A DNA stretch of 64,000 nucleotides from Pyronema omphalodes (GCA_024516155.1 JAJJXM010000024.1:124001-188000); one strand, 5' to 3'; shown: positions 1-12,400, counted from the first letter of the stretch. Notes: generated from the letters alone by a model not told the origin. Translations and numbers: made by a program.

Positions 1-1782
1 CGAAAAACGGAAGCCATTTATAACAATTTATAGAATAAAGAATACATTCAACATTTCTAGTAATCAGAACGTCAGGACCTCTGCTGTGGTCGAGGGCTCA
101 ATTAATGATCAATTATGGACCAGTGATTGATTGATTAATATGTCGCGTCATGTTACACCAAAACCTAGGATCTACTTTATGACAACAAAGCCTGAAGAGA
201 ATTACGGTTCACCATAAGTCCAAATCACAGCGAACTGCCGTATGAATTTCGGCTCGCCACAAGACTAAAGGTGGCGTCGCTATCGCTCTTCACCCGTATT
301 CAAAATTAGGCAATTCGAAGAGCGCTAGTGACTGTTCTGTAGCGTAACCCCTCAATACGTATGGCAGGGACATAGCGACTCGTCTGGGTTACCAATTGGG
401 CTTAGTAAATTAATCTGATCTGGCAAATATTTCAAAGGCGCTATACGGTAAAACCGCTAGATTGATAATTTCTGTGAAGACTATCCACATGTGTAGTTGC
501 CGAGTCGCCAAGGGTTTATGGGCCACACGTAGAAGTTATATTTGAACGGCTCGTTGTTTTGTCTAGTTTATCTATTTTCTTCTCCATTTACACCGTCATT
601 TGATGATGCTTTATGGAATGAATTTGATACTCATTTATTAAAGATTTCCATCCACCGATTAGCTCTCATGTCCACTGTATCCCCACTTAGTTTTGACCAC
701 CAGTGAGTGTTTGCACACACCTCCTATATGTGTTTTATGCTTCAGCAGTTAATTCATGCAGTATTATTCATAATTATTTCGGATCCCTCTGGTGTGGCAT
801 TTGCCCCTCTCAACCACCGCCTTGGACCTACCCTGCAATATCATCAAATTATTTTTTTTGTCAAGATTAATTGAGCAATAATTATGTACAGAGAATTTTG
901 ATATATCTGCTGCGCAGGTATATCAAAATTGTGGGCGTCGATAAATATTGCTAGGCGTCTGGCCACAGAAGAGGGTTAGACTAATGTTTTCTGCGGGAGA
1001 ATGGATCGCTATCATAAGTTGAAAGAGGGAAAGAATAGAAGAAGAGAAGGTGGGGGTGAGTGTCAGTGAAGGATGAAAGAGGGGGGCGGGGTCTATGCCC
1101 TGATGAAGCGGACAGCTCCTGGAGTAGTTATATGTGGCAAACCCTAGCGCCAAGGCTACTGACCGCATTAGGCTTCATCGAATGACTACAGGCGCATCAC
1201 GTGTTGACAATGTAGTTCCTTATCCCTATTCGTTCGGTCAGTCTTCCGCCATGGGCAAGCCACTGTGAAGCGCGTGACGCAAAAAATGTACAACTCGTAA
1301 GGGCTCTATCGCGCTAGCATGTCTAAATATGACGATTTGAATATCTATAGAATTGGTTTGTGAGGTGTGCTGCAAGACCGGCTTAGGGTCACTCATCTTT
1401 GTTTGTACTGGAGCGACACGCGTCACTACTACATATGCTTCTGCAAATCATCACATTGCAACAGCAAACGCTCGAGGAACTAAATTATCTACCACGGCAA
1501 CCTTTTATTGGAAGACGTTACCAGCCCCCCAAAGTAATCCAATCGTTGTGAGGGTTGACCCCTTTTAAAACTCGCATAGAATACGACCAACGGCTACCCA
1601 GCAAACGATGTAGGGCTAAGTACAAACAGAACCAGTATATTCCACTGTACAAATACATGAGATGCAGTAGCCGAAGATTACCATAACATAAGACATTTTT
1701 CTCCTACCACAAAAACACTTCAGTCAGTTTCACGGTACCGAACACAGATCATACCAGAATCAAGCCGAATTTACGCGTATCA
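1..1782. other. AT-rich gene-poor stretch
   Basis: No convincing gene is visible on either strand. Open frames are short and lack protein-like composition. One strong hairpin (895-929) is listed separately. A weaker inverted repeat lies at about 270-335, where a segment with CGCTCTTC is followed by its imperfect complement GAAGAGCG. Confidence 0.5.
895..929. repeat. 16-bp-stem hairpin
   Basis: The left arm at 895-910 and the right arm at 914-929 are reverse complements with one difference that becomes a T-G wobble in RNA. They are separated by only three bases (TGC). The terminal part of each arm is AT-rich (ATTTTGATATA) and the tip is GC-rich (CTGC/GCAG). No adjacent gene explains it; it could be a remnant of a small mobile element or a structured RNA. 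Confidence 0.75.
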
Positions 1783-2085
1783 ATGCCATACGCTATGCCC
1801 AGGAGTGAATGGCAACCTGTATACATATTCAACCCTCCTCGGAACCCAGTCAATAACACCCGAGATGCATGCCGTACATGCGGAAGTGGAATAATGCCGG
1901 GAAAGAACTGCGCGAACCAGAAAAATTTCGCTAAGAACTTCGAATGGAGATTAGAGTACTTTTTGTACTGTAGAAAATGTAATCGGCATGTTCATACTGA
2001 GCTGCGGGAGGCGGTGGAAGCTGTATTCTCAAGCAAGGAACTCGAACTTTTACATAGTATGTCTTTGTATTTTGATTATTCCTAG
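1783..2085 (+). CDS. possible small zinc-ribbon-like protein
   Basis: This 100-codon ATG frame is the only one in the first 3 kb that looks protein-like. It has a CRTC pair near residues 30-33, another Cys soon after, and a YCRKC pair near residues 63-66 followed by HVH, which is a plausible zinc-ribbon or zinc-knuckle layout. After that comes a predicted helix (ELREAVEAVF). The frame stays open for about 90 nt upstream of the ATG, so it could also be an internal exon. There is no signal peptide. I do not recognise a family; chance openness in AT-rich DNA is a real alternative. Confidence 0.28.
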   Translation: MPYAMPRSEWQPVYIFNPPRNPVNNTRDACRTCGSGIMPGKNCANQKNFAKNFEWRLEYFLYCRKCNRHVHTELREAVEAVFSSKELELLHSMSLYFDYS

Positions 2086-3455
2086 TCAAGAAATACTCAG
2101 GAGCTTTTTCAACATTTGAATTTTCCGTACTACGTTTCCAATGTGTTGTTGAAAGACGATCGAGTATATCGTTATTCGTACCGTCCTTGATTGTTACTTG
2201 GAACACCCGTCTCTGTTTCAGCTCCCCAGATATAATCCTAAGGGCCCTTGCATATGGATGGTTGCACAAGTGAAGCCTTAGTGTAGTATGTGAGTCTTTG
2301 TATCCAAGTGTATAGGTGACAAAGCCTAGTGGCCATAGAAGCGTTTCCTTGTTTTTCCATCATGGGTACCCGTTCAAAATTCCCATCGTAGATGAATAAA
2401 ATGGTGGCAATATCAGTGAAATCTAGGCACGCTAAGGGCGTAAGAACTTAAATCATACTTTGATACGTAACATAGTCTTCCAAATCCATCACTTTGATCA
2501 AACAGATGAATCATGTTGAGGTTTACAGGGTCTTAGTTAACACTGAAAAGATCCTCAAGACGTTGAATCGTATACGTATTATCACTGTACTTTTCCAATG
2601 GATGAATTACGGATAGGCACTCTTTGGTATCTGATAATGGAGGAATACATTAACGTTGAGATTCTCCTGTAGTGCACCCAAGCCAGAAATAGTAGACAAT
2701 GTTACGGGTACTCGCAGTCAAGATAACGTAAACAATGAACCTTCCCGCTAATCATGACACGTCTTGCTGTACAATTTAAACAAATGCATACCAACGTAAG
2801 TTTTAGAGTTACCAAGTGATTCACCAGGTTGAGTATACTCATTTTGCGAAGATTTGTAAAAATAAATCGCATACCAGCGGAAATCATATTATTTGCCAAC
2901 GTTTTTGACATCCACATTGAGCGGGGGCGGCGGTGCTCGGATTTCAAGTACGCTAATCTAATCTACACCAACAGGTACAAGGACTTAGAATAGCGGTCAC
3001 TCGACTGAAGCCAGAGCACCTGGAATGTCGTATCACCATGCAAAGAAAATACGCATGATCGTGCCTAGTTTGAATCCTCCGTACCATAGACCATAGATTC
3101 TTACCGCAGGTGACCGAGATGCTAAAAGGATTTCCTGGGTACAAGCACTCCAAAAATCATGAAAATGATTCACCATAACAAAAGATTGTGCTAAGGTACG
3201 AGGAAACCTTTTGATATATATGTGACTGCCGTCATACAAGAGTCAACTCTTCTCTAGTTGCCAATCGAATGACCTGGGTCAACTGTGCATAATTCTGTGA
3301 TGTTCCGGGAACCTGCATTTACGTCCCGCGTTGGGTAAACTCCACCAGGCTGAGTATGTATGACGGAAATCGTATCCGTAATCTGTAGACAAGCGGCTTG
3401 TGTACTTTGATATTGTGGGATTGTAACCTCCATACATGCCTACATAATAGCCAGC
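2086..3455. other. AT-rich intergenic region
   Basis: I see no supported gene, RNA or repeat. Several minus-strand frames of 60-112 codons are open but have no start context, splice partners or recognisable composition. Confidence 0.45.
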
Positions 3456-3462
3456 TATAAAA
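3456..3462 (+). promoter_or_regulatory. TATA box of the small secreted protein gene
   Basis: TATAAAA lies 79 bp before the ATG at 3541, a spacing that would give a 5' leader of about 50 nt. The match and spacing support the downstream three-exon gene being real. Confidence 0.6.
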
Positions 3463-3540
3463 GCAACCATAAATCCGCCGTTATTTCCCTAAATCGAGTA
3501 CCTTCAGAGACCACACTCAGAACAGCAAACCACGTTGAAA

Positions 3541-3987
3541 ATGCTTTATTCTCTTGCAATTATCATCCTTCCTTTACTTGCTCTTGCACATCCCGCGGTA
3601 GGAAGAGGTCGAGGTACATGGTCTACTGCTGCCGCCGGTGAACAACTCTGTATTACCTCTATGCCTGCAGTAATGTACTCCAACACCACAACTACTTCCG
3701 ATACTCAGGGAATGTATGTTTCGGCTACTACGGTGCAATTGAAGTGCTACACTAGCGGAGAGCCCGTCAAGGGAAACAAGTAAGGAATCAAGATCATTGT
3801 CTATCACTCATAAGGATTTCTTCTGACATCAGGACGCGCCACAGATATTGGGATCTCACTACCTCAGGGCAGTACATTCATGAAAGCGCATTTAAGGAGG
3901 AGTGTGCCTGTAAGTCTCTACTTTATAATTCTTCATCTTCTCTGAACCATGTCTAATTCAAGTTTAGTCAAACTTCAAGCCTGTTAA
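3541..3987 (+). CDS. small secreted four-cysteine protein (effector-like)
   Basis: Three exons (3541-3779, 3833-3909, 3968-3987) join in frame into 111 residues. The introns are 53 and 58 nt, with donors GTAAGG and GTAAGT and acceptors CAG and TAG. Residues 1-20 are a clear signal peptide (hydrophobic IIILPLLALA, then AHPAVG). The mature part has four cysteines (37, 69, 104, 111), an even number suited to two disulfides; the last exon adds only the final residues, including Cys111. The segment with VQLKCYTSGEPV, YWDLTTSGQYI and EEC resembles fungal SH3b-like secreted proteins; that likeness is my inference. A TATA box precedes it. It sits alone in an AT-rich region, the usual setting of fungal effector candidates. 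No function can be assigned. Confidence 0.72.
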
Positions 3988-5431
3988 ACGAATATTTGCC
4001 GATAGAAAATGGTTATACATGCGCTGGAATATTTGTAATACCTTTATTGAAGCTGAATAATGGATTGAGCGTTTCTCGAAAAATCCGCATTTGCTCATTG
4101 TATTGAAATCGTTGTAGAGCGTGAGGATTAAAAGTATGACTGCGGTTTTGATCATTCCTGCCACTAATAAACTGCCTGTGCTATCGAACATATCGCTGGC
4201 TATATTGAAGAAATAATCCTGTCACCATAGATTTATTTACCGAACCTCCGGGAGCGAATCATCCTGTTTCATGAATAATGTGAATAATTTGTCTAAAGTG
4301 AGATTTCCTCTTAGTTAAACTTATTCATGAACCTGCCATGCAAGAGGGCCAATGATATAGAGATGTTACGGCCAGGGCTATCGAAGCGGATTTGGAGGAT
4401 GTTCAGGGCGATTGATTGGTAGAATATCTTGTGTTGGTTCTCTGGGGATGAGGTGAGGTTATAGGTATGGTACCGCCGGGTATGTGATTGCCAGAGATTC
4501 GATTGTTAGACATGGAAAATCTGGGGGTATGTAGGCGGAGCTGGGGGTGGAATGAAAGGGGTTATGGGTATGCGGGTCAAGCTGGGTGTGTTTGGGCTTG
4601 CCTATTTTTAGAACACATATTTCGTGGTCTGTAAATTCACAGGATGCAGTGAATGCACTGCTCGTGCCTAAAGGTGGTGAGCGCTATATACGTTAATATG
4701 GAGTGTGTAGCATAGGAGGGATCCCAGATCAGAGCGTGACGATTTCTGCATGTGTTGATTATGATGGGACTTGTCGAAAGGTTTGTATGATATAAAAAAG
4801 ATTTCGGGTCAATTGCAGGGATTATATTAAGATTAGTGGATGTTGTACTGGGAGTGTTACTAGGTGCGTTTTGGTACTTCTTTTCGGGAGACGGGGAACG
4901 GTTTTGATATTGATTTTCATGATGCAGGCTATGTACCTATGTTTAGTGGGGGGATACATTTGAAGGTTTTGATGATTCTCTGGTAAGCCATGAAAACATT
5001 TTATCTCGATCAACATTCTAATCAGACCCCGATTTCCGCCATGGTACAGAAAATATAGATGGAGCTGGTAATAATGATGTAAGTGAGAAATAAGTTTAAG
5101 TGCGGTGCTCTGTTGTATCATGGCGCCCATTTATTGTTCCCCTAGCTATACAACTGAAAATGTGGCCAAGGTAACCACCTCACATGAAGAACCAAACATC
5201 ATTTCACGTACGATTATGGTTGAAATTCGATGTCGTAGAGCTCATAATTCTCATCCTTTTCTCTCGGGAAATTTTGACGATTTCAGCGGAGATATGTCTT
5301 CACAGTGTTAATAAACATCAGAGCCCTTACTTATGTGCGTAATAATTCTGTAATAAAATATAACTGTTTCATCCGCTCTCCGTGCCGCTAGCTTGATTAG
5401 AAATAATTAAGAACACGCGGTACGCTTGAAG
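3988..5431. other. intergenic region
   Basis: No supported gene. Short frames at 4822-5130 (minus) and 5105-5311 (plus) overlap and neither has splice or domain support. From about 5400 the base composition becomes GC-richer, and 5400-5609 is the promoter of the mad3 gene. Confidence 0.45.
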
Positions 5432-5437
5432 ACGCGT
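5432..5437. promoter_or_regulatory. MCB-like element (ACGCGT) upstream of mad3
   Basis: The palindrome ACGCGT lies about 175 bp before the Mad3 ATG, in a short CG-rich stretch with a related GCGCGTC at 5442-5448. ACGCGT is the MluI cell-cycle box bound by MBF-type factors in fungi, which would suit a mitotic checkpoint gene. A single 6-mer is weak evidence. Confidence 0.35.
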
Positions 5438-5609
5438 GTGAGCGCGTCGGCAGACCGCGTGCCAAAGTGCCAAGCCGACACCTTGCCAACACTCCAGTAA
5501 ACAAGCAACACCCCGCCATAGCTCACGTAGTGCATTCCTCAGCAGCATCTCCATCGGCCTCCATTACCACCTCCAACTCCTTCACCGCTCATTGTTACAA
5601 GTCGCAACT

Positions 5610-6563
5610 ATGGACAGTGTAGACTTTGATCTGATTGAGGGGCACAAAGAAAATATCCAACCAATCCGTACCGGACGTTCAGCTCGTGCCCTCGCCGAGA
5701 AGCTCACCCCGCTATCACAAAACCCGCACTTAGTTCGATCCGAGCACTCCGCACGACAACAGGAATGGGAGGAAGAGTTAAAGACGGCTCATAAGCTTGA
5801 TGATCCGTTACAAGTTTGGCTAAACTACATCAAGTGGACTATCGAGACTTTCCCTTCAGGACATTCCGCAGAGTCCGGCCTCCTCAACCTGCTCGAGAGA
5901 GCGACCCGTGAGTTCACCACGGATACCAGATATATTTCCGACATTAGATACCTCAGGCTTTGGATTCAATACGCCCAAGACTTCTCCGATTCCCCTAGGG
6001 AAGTTTTCGCATACCTCGCACGGAACAACATTGGACAGGACCTAGCAACCTACTACGAAGAATTTGCTGCGTTATTGGAGCTTCATGGCAAGCGAAATGC
6101 TGCAGCTGAAATCTACCAGACTGGTATTGAGAAAAATGCTATGCCTGTTGAGCGGTTGGAAAGAAAATATCAGGAATTTTTGCAGCGACTCGAAGCCAAC
6201 CCTATCGGTACTGACGAACCTACGTCGCCTGCTCTACCAGCTGTGAGACCGGCTCTTTCAGTAAAACCATTCGGAGGATTGGGATCAAGCGCAGGGCTAG
6301 GTGCTCCTGCAACTCAGCAGCAGCAGCGACAACCTCAGTCTACCTCTACCCGACCAAAGAAGCAGATGATGGTCTTTTCGGACGCAGACCCGCAGCCATC
6401 AAAGCCTACAGAAAAGCCTACTGGAGGATGGGACAACATTGGAACTCTGCAGCAAAGAAAGAAGGAGAATACGGTTGAGCCAAGAAAATGGGCGGGAGAG
6501 ACATTGAAGAACCGTGGAAAGGCATCGGGTGGAGAGAAGTTGATGGTATTTCGGGACTCATGA
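5610..6563 (+). CDS. mad3: spindle assembly checkpoint protein Mad3/BubR1-like
   Basis: The 317-residue product is a stand-alone Mad3, the inhibitor that with Mad2 and Bub3 holds APC/C-Cdc20 inactive until kinetochores attach. A KEN box (13-15) precedes the Mad3/Bub1 homology region (about 35-170, TPR-like helices with WLNYIKW and RYLRLWIQYA). A second KEN box (285-287) lies near the end. Two similar short motifs, MMVFSD (253-258) and LMVFRD (311-316), resemble degenerate ABBA-type Cdc20-binding motifs; this is inference. No kinase domain follows the stop, so it is not Bub1; the length matches the roughly 310 residues of fission yeast Mad3. The ATG at 5610 was chosen because the frame opens upstream only with a TTG. 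No intron is needed. The promoter has an MCB-like box. Confidence 0.93.
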   Translation: MDSVDFDLIEGHKENIQPIRTGRSARALAEKLTPLSQNPHLVRSEHSARQQEWEEELKTAHKLDDPLQVWLNYIKWTIETFPSGHSAESGLLNLLERATREFTTDTRYISDIRYLRLWIQYAQDFSDSPREVFAYLARNNIGQDLATYYEEFAALLELHGKRNAAAEIYQTGIEKNAMPVERLERKYQEFLQRLEANPIGTDEPTSPALPAVRPALSVKPFGGLGSSAGLGAPATQQQQRQPQSTSTRPKKQMMVFSDADPQPSKPTEKPTGGWDNIGTLQQRKKENTVEPRKWAGETLKNRGKASGGEKLMVFRDS

Positions 6564-6977
6564 AACTGCTGGTCACTCTCGTTGATATATGTAATCAATT
6601 CAGACTCTGCTACTGCGCCGATTGGAACGAATGAACTGTATTGCATGTAATTGTCGGACTTCAGGCGTAGTAATAAAGAAATCCTTCAAAAGGCATAGAG
6701 TTCGAGAGGATTAATTATTCGATTAAAATGCAGAGACATCTAGAATAGATATACTAAAACCGTACCTTGACAAGGAACTTGAGTTTCACCCATATCTTCC
6801 CTCATCATGAGTGTTATACTGGTACACTTTCGACACTACCTGAAAGCTATCCCACAACTAGCTCGGAAAATATATTCAACGTGTATACACAGTCGACCTA
6901 CCAAAACTCTAGGCCGGGACAACCGCATGAACATGGATCTGTGAAAGAAACACGTAAATTTGCGACCTAACAGTAAG
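6564..6977. other. mad3 3' flank
   Basis: Downstream region of mad3. Nothing else is visible before the ATTT microsatellite. Confidence 0.5.
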
Positions 6978-7284
<307 letters not shown>

Positions 7285-9298
7285 TTCATCTCCTGTGCAA
7301 TCTTTGTCTTATCTAATCATCAAGGTCATCAATCATCGCGTCGCAATGCCCCCAATTCCCCGGCCGCGGTATCGACAGGACGACTGCGAAGTCCGAACAC
7401 ACCATCCCAGCACAACCGCGTCAACTCTTCCACACGCAACATAAGTCAACGCCACATCTACAATGACGCACATAATTCCTGCTCTACAAACGCATCTCCA
7501 TTTCCCCCTATTAATCCTATCAACTAACCCATACTGCGCCCTTACTCGACAACTCCTCGCTAGCTAGCTAGCTGACCCCCACAATATCGCGACGATGCAT
7601 CTACGCCATCAACGCCTCAGCGCCATCAACGCCATTAACGCCGCTCTCCCGTCGCCGCTGTAATACATCGTTCTTGATACCGCATAGACCGCGTGGTCTA
7701 CTGTGCTACTGCTCTACATACACGCAACTTCACGAGGTGCAGCTTCCCGGACTTGAAGGAAAGGGTCGCTATCGACGGAGCTGTGCGGTTGTGGAGCTAT
7801 GGGGATAAGTATACACGATGATCTAGATGGGGATTTATAAGCTTTTGTGCAGCGGGAGGGAATATCGGATATCGGGTATTGGATGTGGCAGCGGTTCAGA
7901 TTTGGACTGCTGATAATACTGCCAGTAACGGGGCTGCCTGAGCATTGCTGGAGAAAAAGAAGATTGGGTTTCAGGGGAGATAGATTGTGGGATTGATTCT
8001 TGAATAATTGTGGCGGAATGGTTACTAAGGAGGACAGGAAGAGAAAACGTATAAACTCGCATCGGTATTGCTAGGGCGGGGATGTGATTCTACGCTGTGG
8101 GGGTGGGGAGGGGGGGGGGGGGGGGTAGTTGGAGCCAAACTGAAATATCGATGACGCTGTGTATTGCGGCAAAGGGAAGGAATCGGTAAGAAGACTTTAT
8201 GCAAAGTATCTCGATTCTCGACTAAAGCCAGGTTTGGGAGCGAATTAGGATTGGTGTTGGGTTTTGTTGTCGATGATGGATTATTTTTGTTGAATTTCAT
8301 GAGTTTAGATCATTCCTAGGCTTGTTGCTGGAATAAAACCTGACTAAGGACGAAAAGAATGGTTTGTTCTCTGTTTTATTAAATGCGAGACTAGAATAAA
8401 ATCTCTTGACTTTGTAATCTCATATGTGGGAAGGGGTTTTGGTGGATATGTCGCTTTCTGCTACAGGAATGGGATAGGAGATGATTGAAGTTGGGTATCT
8501 TTTTGCGCTCTGTAGCCTCGGCGTGGAAACCGCAATTTCGATTTATTGATTCATTGAATACGCATACGGGAAATACTCACAGCAAGAACGTGAAGCTGTT
8601 CAAGTGACAAGAGAATCATGGAAGATACATCATTAATTTGACTTCTAGAACGTGCGAGTGCTGTAGTCCTGACTCCCAGGAGATTCGTAGTCCATAGTGG
8701 CTTCACCAAAGTCAGGGATATATCGATAGCAAGGGGCTCCGAAGAATCATTTAACGATGAATGTTACTAACTCAATTGTACTATCTCAGGGGACTAAGGG
8801 GCGACTTAAGTAGTGTAATGGTATTAGTCACCGAAATTATATTTGTGTATTGATATGAATTCAGTGTTGCTCACACTGGTGCTTCTTAGCTACTGGGGTT
8901 TGTGATCGAAGGAGATTTCTTCCTAAGGGATGTGTCACTCTACGGTAAAAAGGCACCTGACATGTGTCAATAGATGCCTCACGTGCCAATCTATGCCTTC
9001 TGAGGCATAAACAAGCTTTGAAATAGGGTTCGAAAATGTTTCATACACTCTAATAATAATATACTATCAGGATAATTAAGATTGCATACCGAATGAATGA
9101 TTGCTATTGTAATTATTTAAGGAACCTAGCCAAATACCCAACCCAACCTTCCAAATAAACCACCATAAAAAGAAAAAGATAAACGCCAAAAAACTCCTAC
9201 CCAACATGCCCGCTCGTAAACATGAATTTGAAAAATGTACAAAGGAAAATAGTAACGACTTGTGTTGTGTGTTTATGTTTTTTCGCTTTCGGATTCGT
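7285..9298. other. intergenic region
   Basis: 7300-7700 is C-rich with a short repeated CGCCATCAACGCC-like phrase (about 7604-7640) and a (GCTA)n patch at 7559-7572. A 16-G run lies at 8110-8125. No frame on either strand has convincing protein composition or splice sites. The remainder is AT-rich. Confidence 0.45.
8110..8125. repeat. G16 homopolymer
   Basis: A run of 16 G follows GGGTGGGGA, giving a G-rich tract on the plus strand. The length may be unreliable in the assembly. Confidence 0.9.
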
Positions 9299-9709
9299 CT
9301 ACCACCAACAATCTTCCATGTCTTCGGCGTCTAATCTTCGGCTTCTGATACGGTCGTAGCGAGCATAGTGGTCAAGCTCTTCTTCTCTTTGGAATGGTCC
9401 TGTATTGGTATTAGCTTTACGATGTTCTTGTGAAATCTTCGGTGATGAACACATACCCCTCCATGACTTGACTGCTGATCTTGGTTTCCTTCCAGCCATC
9501 TTTGCACGGGCGTTTTCTTCCTTCATGATTGTGCTTGCTTTGTGTTCGAGTGCAGGACAAAGATTGACTGGGCTGGAGATTTCGAGTGATATTTCCGGAA
9601 CTGTGTTTCGCTTGCTACCGGTGCATGATCTGAGTTTGAACATTGAGAGGAAACTGTTCTTTCGGGTCTTTGGGCCCTTGGCGAAGAAATTCTGAGTACT
9701 GGCAGTCAT
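9299..9709 (-). CDS. hypothetical basic protein
   Basis: The 136-residue frame starts at the first ATG (9709); the frame is open a further 27 codons upstream but without an ATG, so a missing 5' exon is possible. The product is Lys/Arg/Ser-rich at the N-terminus (KGPKTRKNSFLSMFKLRS), suggests a nuclear or nucleic-acid-binding role only by composition, and ends in an acidic segment (RLDAEDMEDCWW). No domain is recognised. The composition is even and protein-like, unlike the neighbouring random frames. Confidence 0.45.
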   Translation of the reverse strand: MTASTQNFFAKGPKTRKNSFLSMFKLRSCTGSKRNTVPEISLEISSPVNLCPALEHKASTIMKEENARAKMAGRKPRSAVKSWRGMCSSPKISQEHRKANTNTGPFQREEELDHYARYDRIRSRRLDAEDMEDCWW

Positions 9710-12400
9710 TTGTGGTGATGTGTGAATGTTCTTAGGTTGTCCCGGTGTATTGGATCTTTGATCTTGGTCTGCTGGTGATTCTATGGCCAAGGAGGGAGAT
9801 CACGATGATATAAATCCTCGGGCCCAATCTTACATCTCGCCTACTTTGTTGTACCTCACCTTCCCAAAAAGGGAGATTTTCTTTCTAATACCCACCGGGC
9901 TGGATACAGGTTACAAACTCAAAAATGATATACTAAATCAGAATGTGCAGTTACCACAGTCAGGAACAGCCAGCAGCGACGCACTGCGTCCTAGCTTTCA
10001 TTATGGTACTGGCGTAGATCGCATGATCGCTACCATCAGTTCCTACACCCTGCAACATTCTATCATTTCATTGGTGTATATTACGGCGGTGACACATGGC
10101 GCTTTCACTTCTTGGGAAGTGAATAGAGCGTACTAACATTTCACCTACAGATTGCAAGATAAGCCTGTGTCAGGTACAACCAGTAAACACGAGGAACTTT
10201 TCCATTTAGATACATCATGCACCCCATTATTATTCCCCGGACCTTCTGAGTAAGTCCGCACAGCTGTCTTACCGGTTCACAGGGCGTATGATTGTGGCAC
10301 AGCACGGGGAGTGTGGGGCAGAGCAGTTCTGTTCAGTCAGCGCAGTCACATTTATCGCAAGCGAAATTTCGCCCCGGGTTTGATTATCCGTGGTGATAAG
10401 TAGCCGCGTGTTGAGTAGTCATCAACGAGCTCCCTGAAGTTGAACTGGCGCCCTGCGGAAAGGCGGAACCGGTGGCGGTAAAACACTGCTAGTGGTAAGT
10501 GCTTATGTAGCGCCACAACTTGGCATGAAACGCGGGTAATATTATGTGGGGCGCCACGTGGCTCACAAGCGAGTGCTTAGATATGATACCGCTTGTCGCG
10601 CATCATCCAGGGTTTAAGTGGATAACATACAGCGGACACCGCTTTCTGAGTTGCCGTTGCTAGGAGACCGGTTATGGAATAGACTAGGGAAATGGTTTAT
10701 TGTGTAAACAGGTGGGCCATAGTAAGGGCAAAAACCCAAAGGGTGAGACTTTTGTCATATTACACCACAGTCATGTGCCAATCTTTACTGGAAATGAATT
10801 ACTTCACTTCAGCTCATCTCCACCAACCGTGGGTTTATGTTGTGCAATGTGGGATATCATAAAAAGGCCCGTTCGTTCGCGTGTCTCTGAACCACTCACA
10901 TGATATCGGCAACCAACATTTCGTCAACCCACAATACAGAAAGATGCACACAAACGGCGCAAAAGTGAGTATTTAAGACAACATATATTTTCGCATCTTT
11001 GGATTCAACGATTGTAAAACATAAGTAGACACCTTTGGTGCAGATATGTAATATGCGCGCATTGGACGAATCGATGCATCGCGACGCCACAAATGTATCC
11101 AGTGCATTAGAACCAAAATCATGAAACGATCCTTTTCAAAGAACAATATTCTCCTTAAGACACCAAGTGCGGGAAGGAATGTGCAGAATTTAAAAGGAAA
11201 AAAATATCTGTAATATATCTGCACTTCTGTTTGGTGCCCTTTTTATTGATAATCCGGCCCCGGACAATCACCTTCCGTTCACAGCATACACTATCGCTGT
11301 ATGTATGAACCCGTAAATTGTTAACTCTAGACCGAACCACGTCAGCCGTGAACCAAACTCTCGGAACTAACTAAGGAACGGATACCAAAATCGGAACTGA
11401 GATATCCCGGTGGCTTTCGAGCCCTCGATGGTATTATGGGCTGTATGCGGATGAAACTTTCAGGCAGCTCGTATACAATTGTTGTGCAATCAACAGTATG
11501 CCGCGAAACCCGACAGGAAGCGCTTGAACAAATAAGTAGGTTCATGTAGCACAGAACGTCTTTAATATCTCCAAAGGTTCGCCAATCAAAAAGCCTGTAA
11601 CGGGTATAAAGCCACACTGATTAAGTTATGAGTAAGCATGCTATTCCCAAAACACTCATCACATTATTGTGTTATACGTCGCACCAGTGAAATCGAAACT
11701 AAATACCATACATCTAACTCATGAAGAATTAAACAATACCAACTTGCTTTAATTAAGGTGATCCAAATTAACATCTTCATAAACGAGACATTTTAATAAA
11801 TAAACGCGACAGACTGCGACAAAGTCTAGATCGTACGTAGTACTCAACCGGCCACTTAACCAACGCTCCCTTTCGCTAATCTCTAATAAAACATGGATCA
11901 GTACGGATATATAAGCGGATATCTGAGTTATCAGTTTAATGAACCATAAATTTCCAGCCGATAGCGTATCTGTATACTGACGTAGCCATGCATCAGATTA
12001 TAACAGCATGTGCCGCGACTGTGCACATAGGGCAGCAAAAAGATAACCTAATCACCTACAATATAAAGGTTCTGTTATTTATTTGCCTTTAGAATTCCGA
12101 GAGACTTAAGAACATCGCAAAGGTGCAAGCTGGAGCCGATGATGGAGATTGACATAATTATTTCATCCCTCGTGATCCGTGACGTTCTTGAATACCCGAC
12201 AGCATAACCGGGTGAATCATGAGGGTTCATCTCAGTCCCCTCGGGGTCCAAAAGAACCATCAGTTTGCTTCCAACTCTCTCTCAACAGGGCGGGGGGATC
12301 TCGTATTAAAAGAATCCCCGCAAAAGAAAACCCTCAACTTTGAATCCCGTAACCTTTCCTTCGCACCATCAACCTCCCCACAAGTTCCAAAAGAAAAAAA
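9710..12400. other. long intergenic region
   Basis: No gene could be supported. A plus-strand frame at 9783-10136 partly reads the complement of the preceding gene's leader. 10250-10680 is relatively GC-rich but has no long frame and no tRNA or rRNA signature. 10900-12060 is AT-rich with only short scattered frames. Confidence 0.4.

Noticed and set aside
1..5400. Subtelomere
   Set aside because: AT-rich and gene-poor, but no telomeric repeat or helicase gene is present, so chromosome position cannot be claimed.
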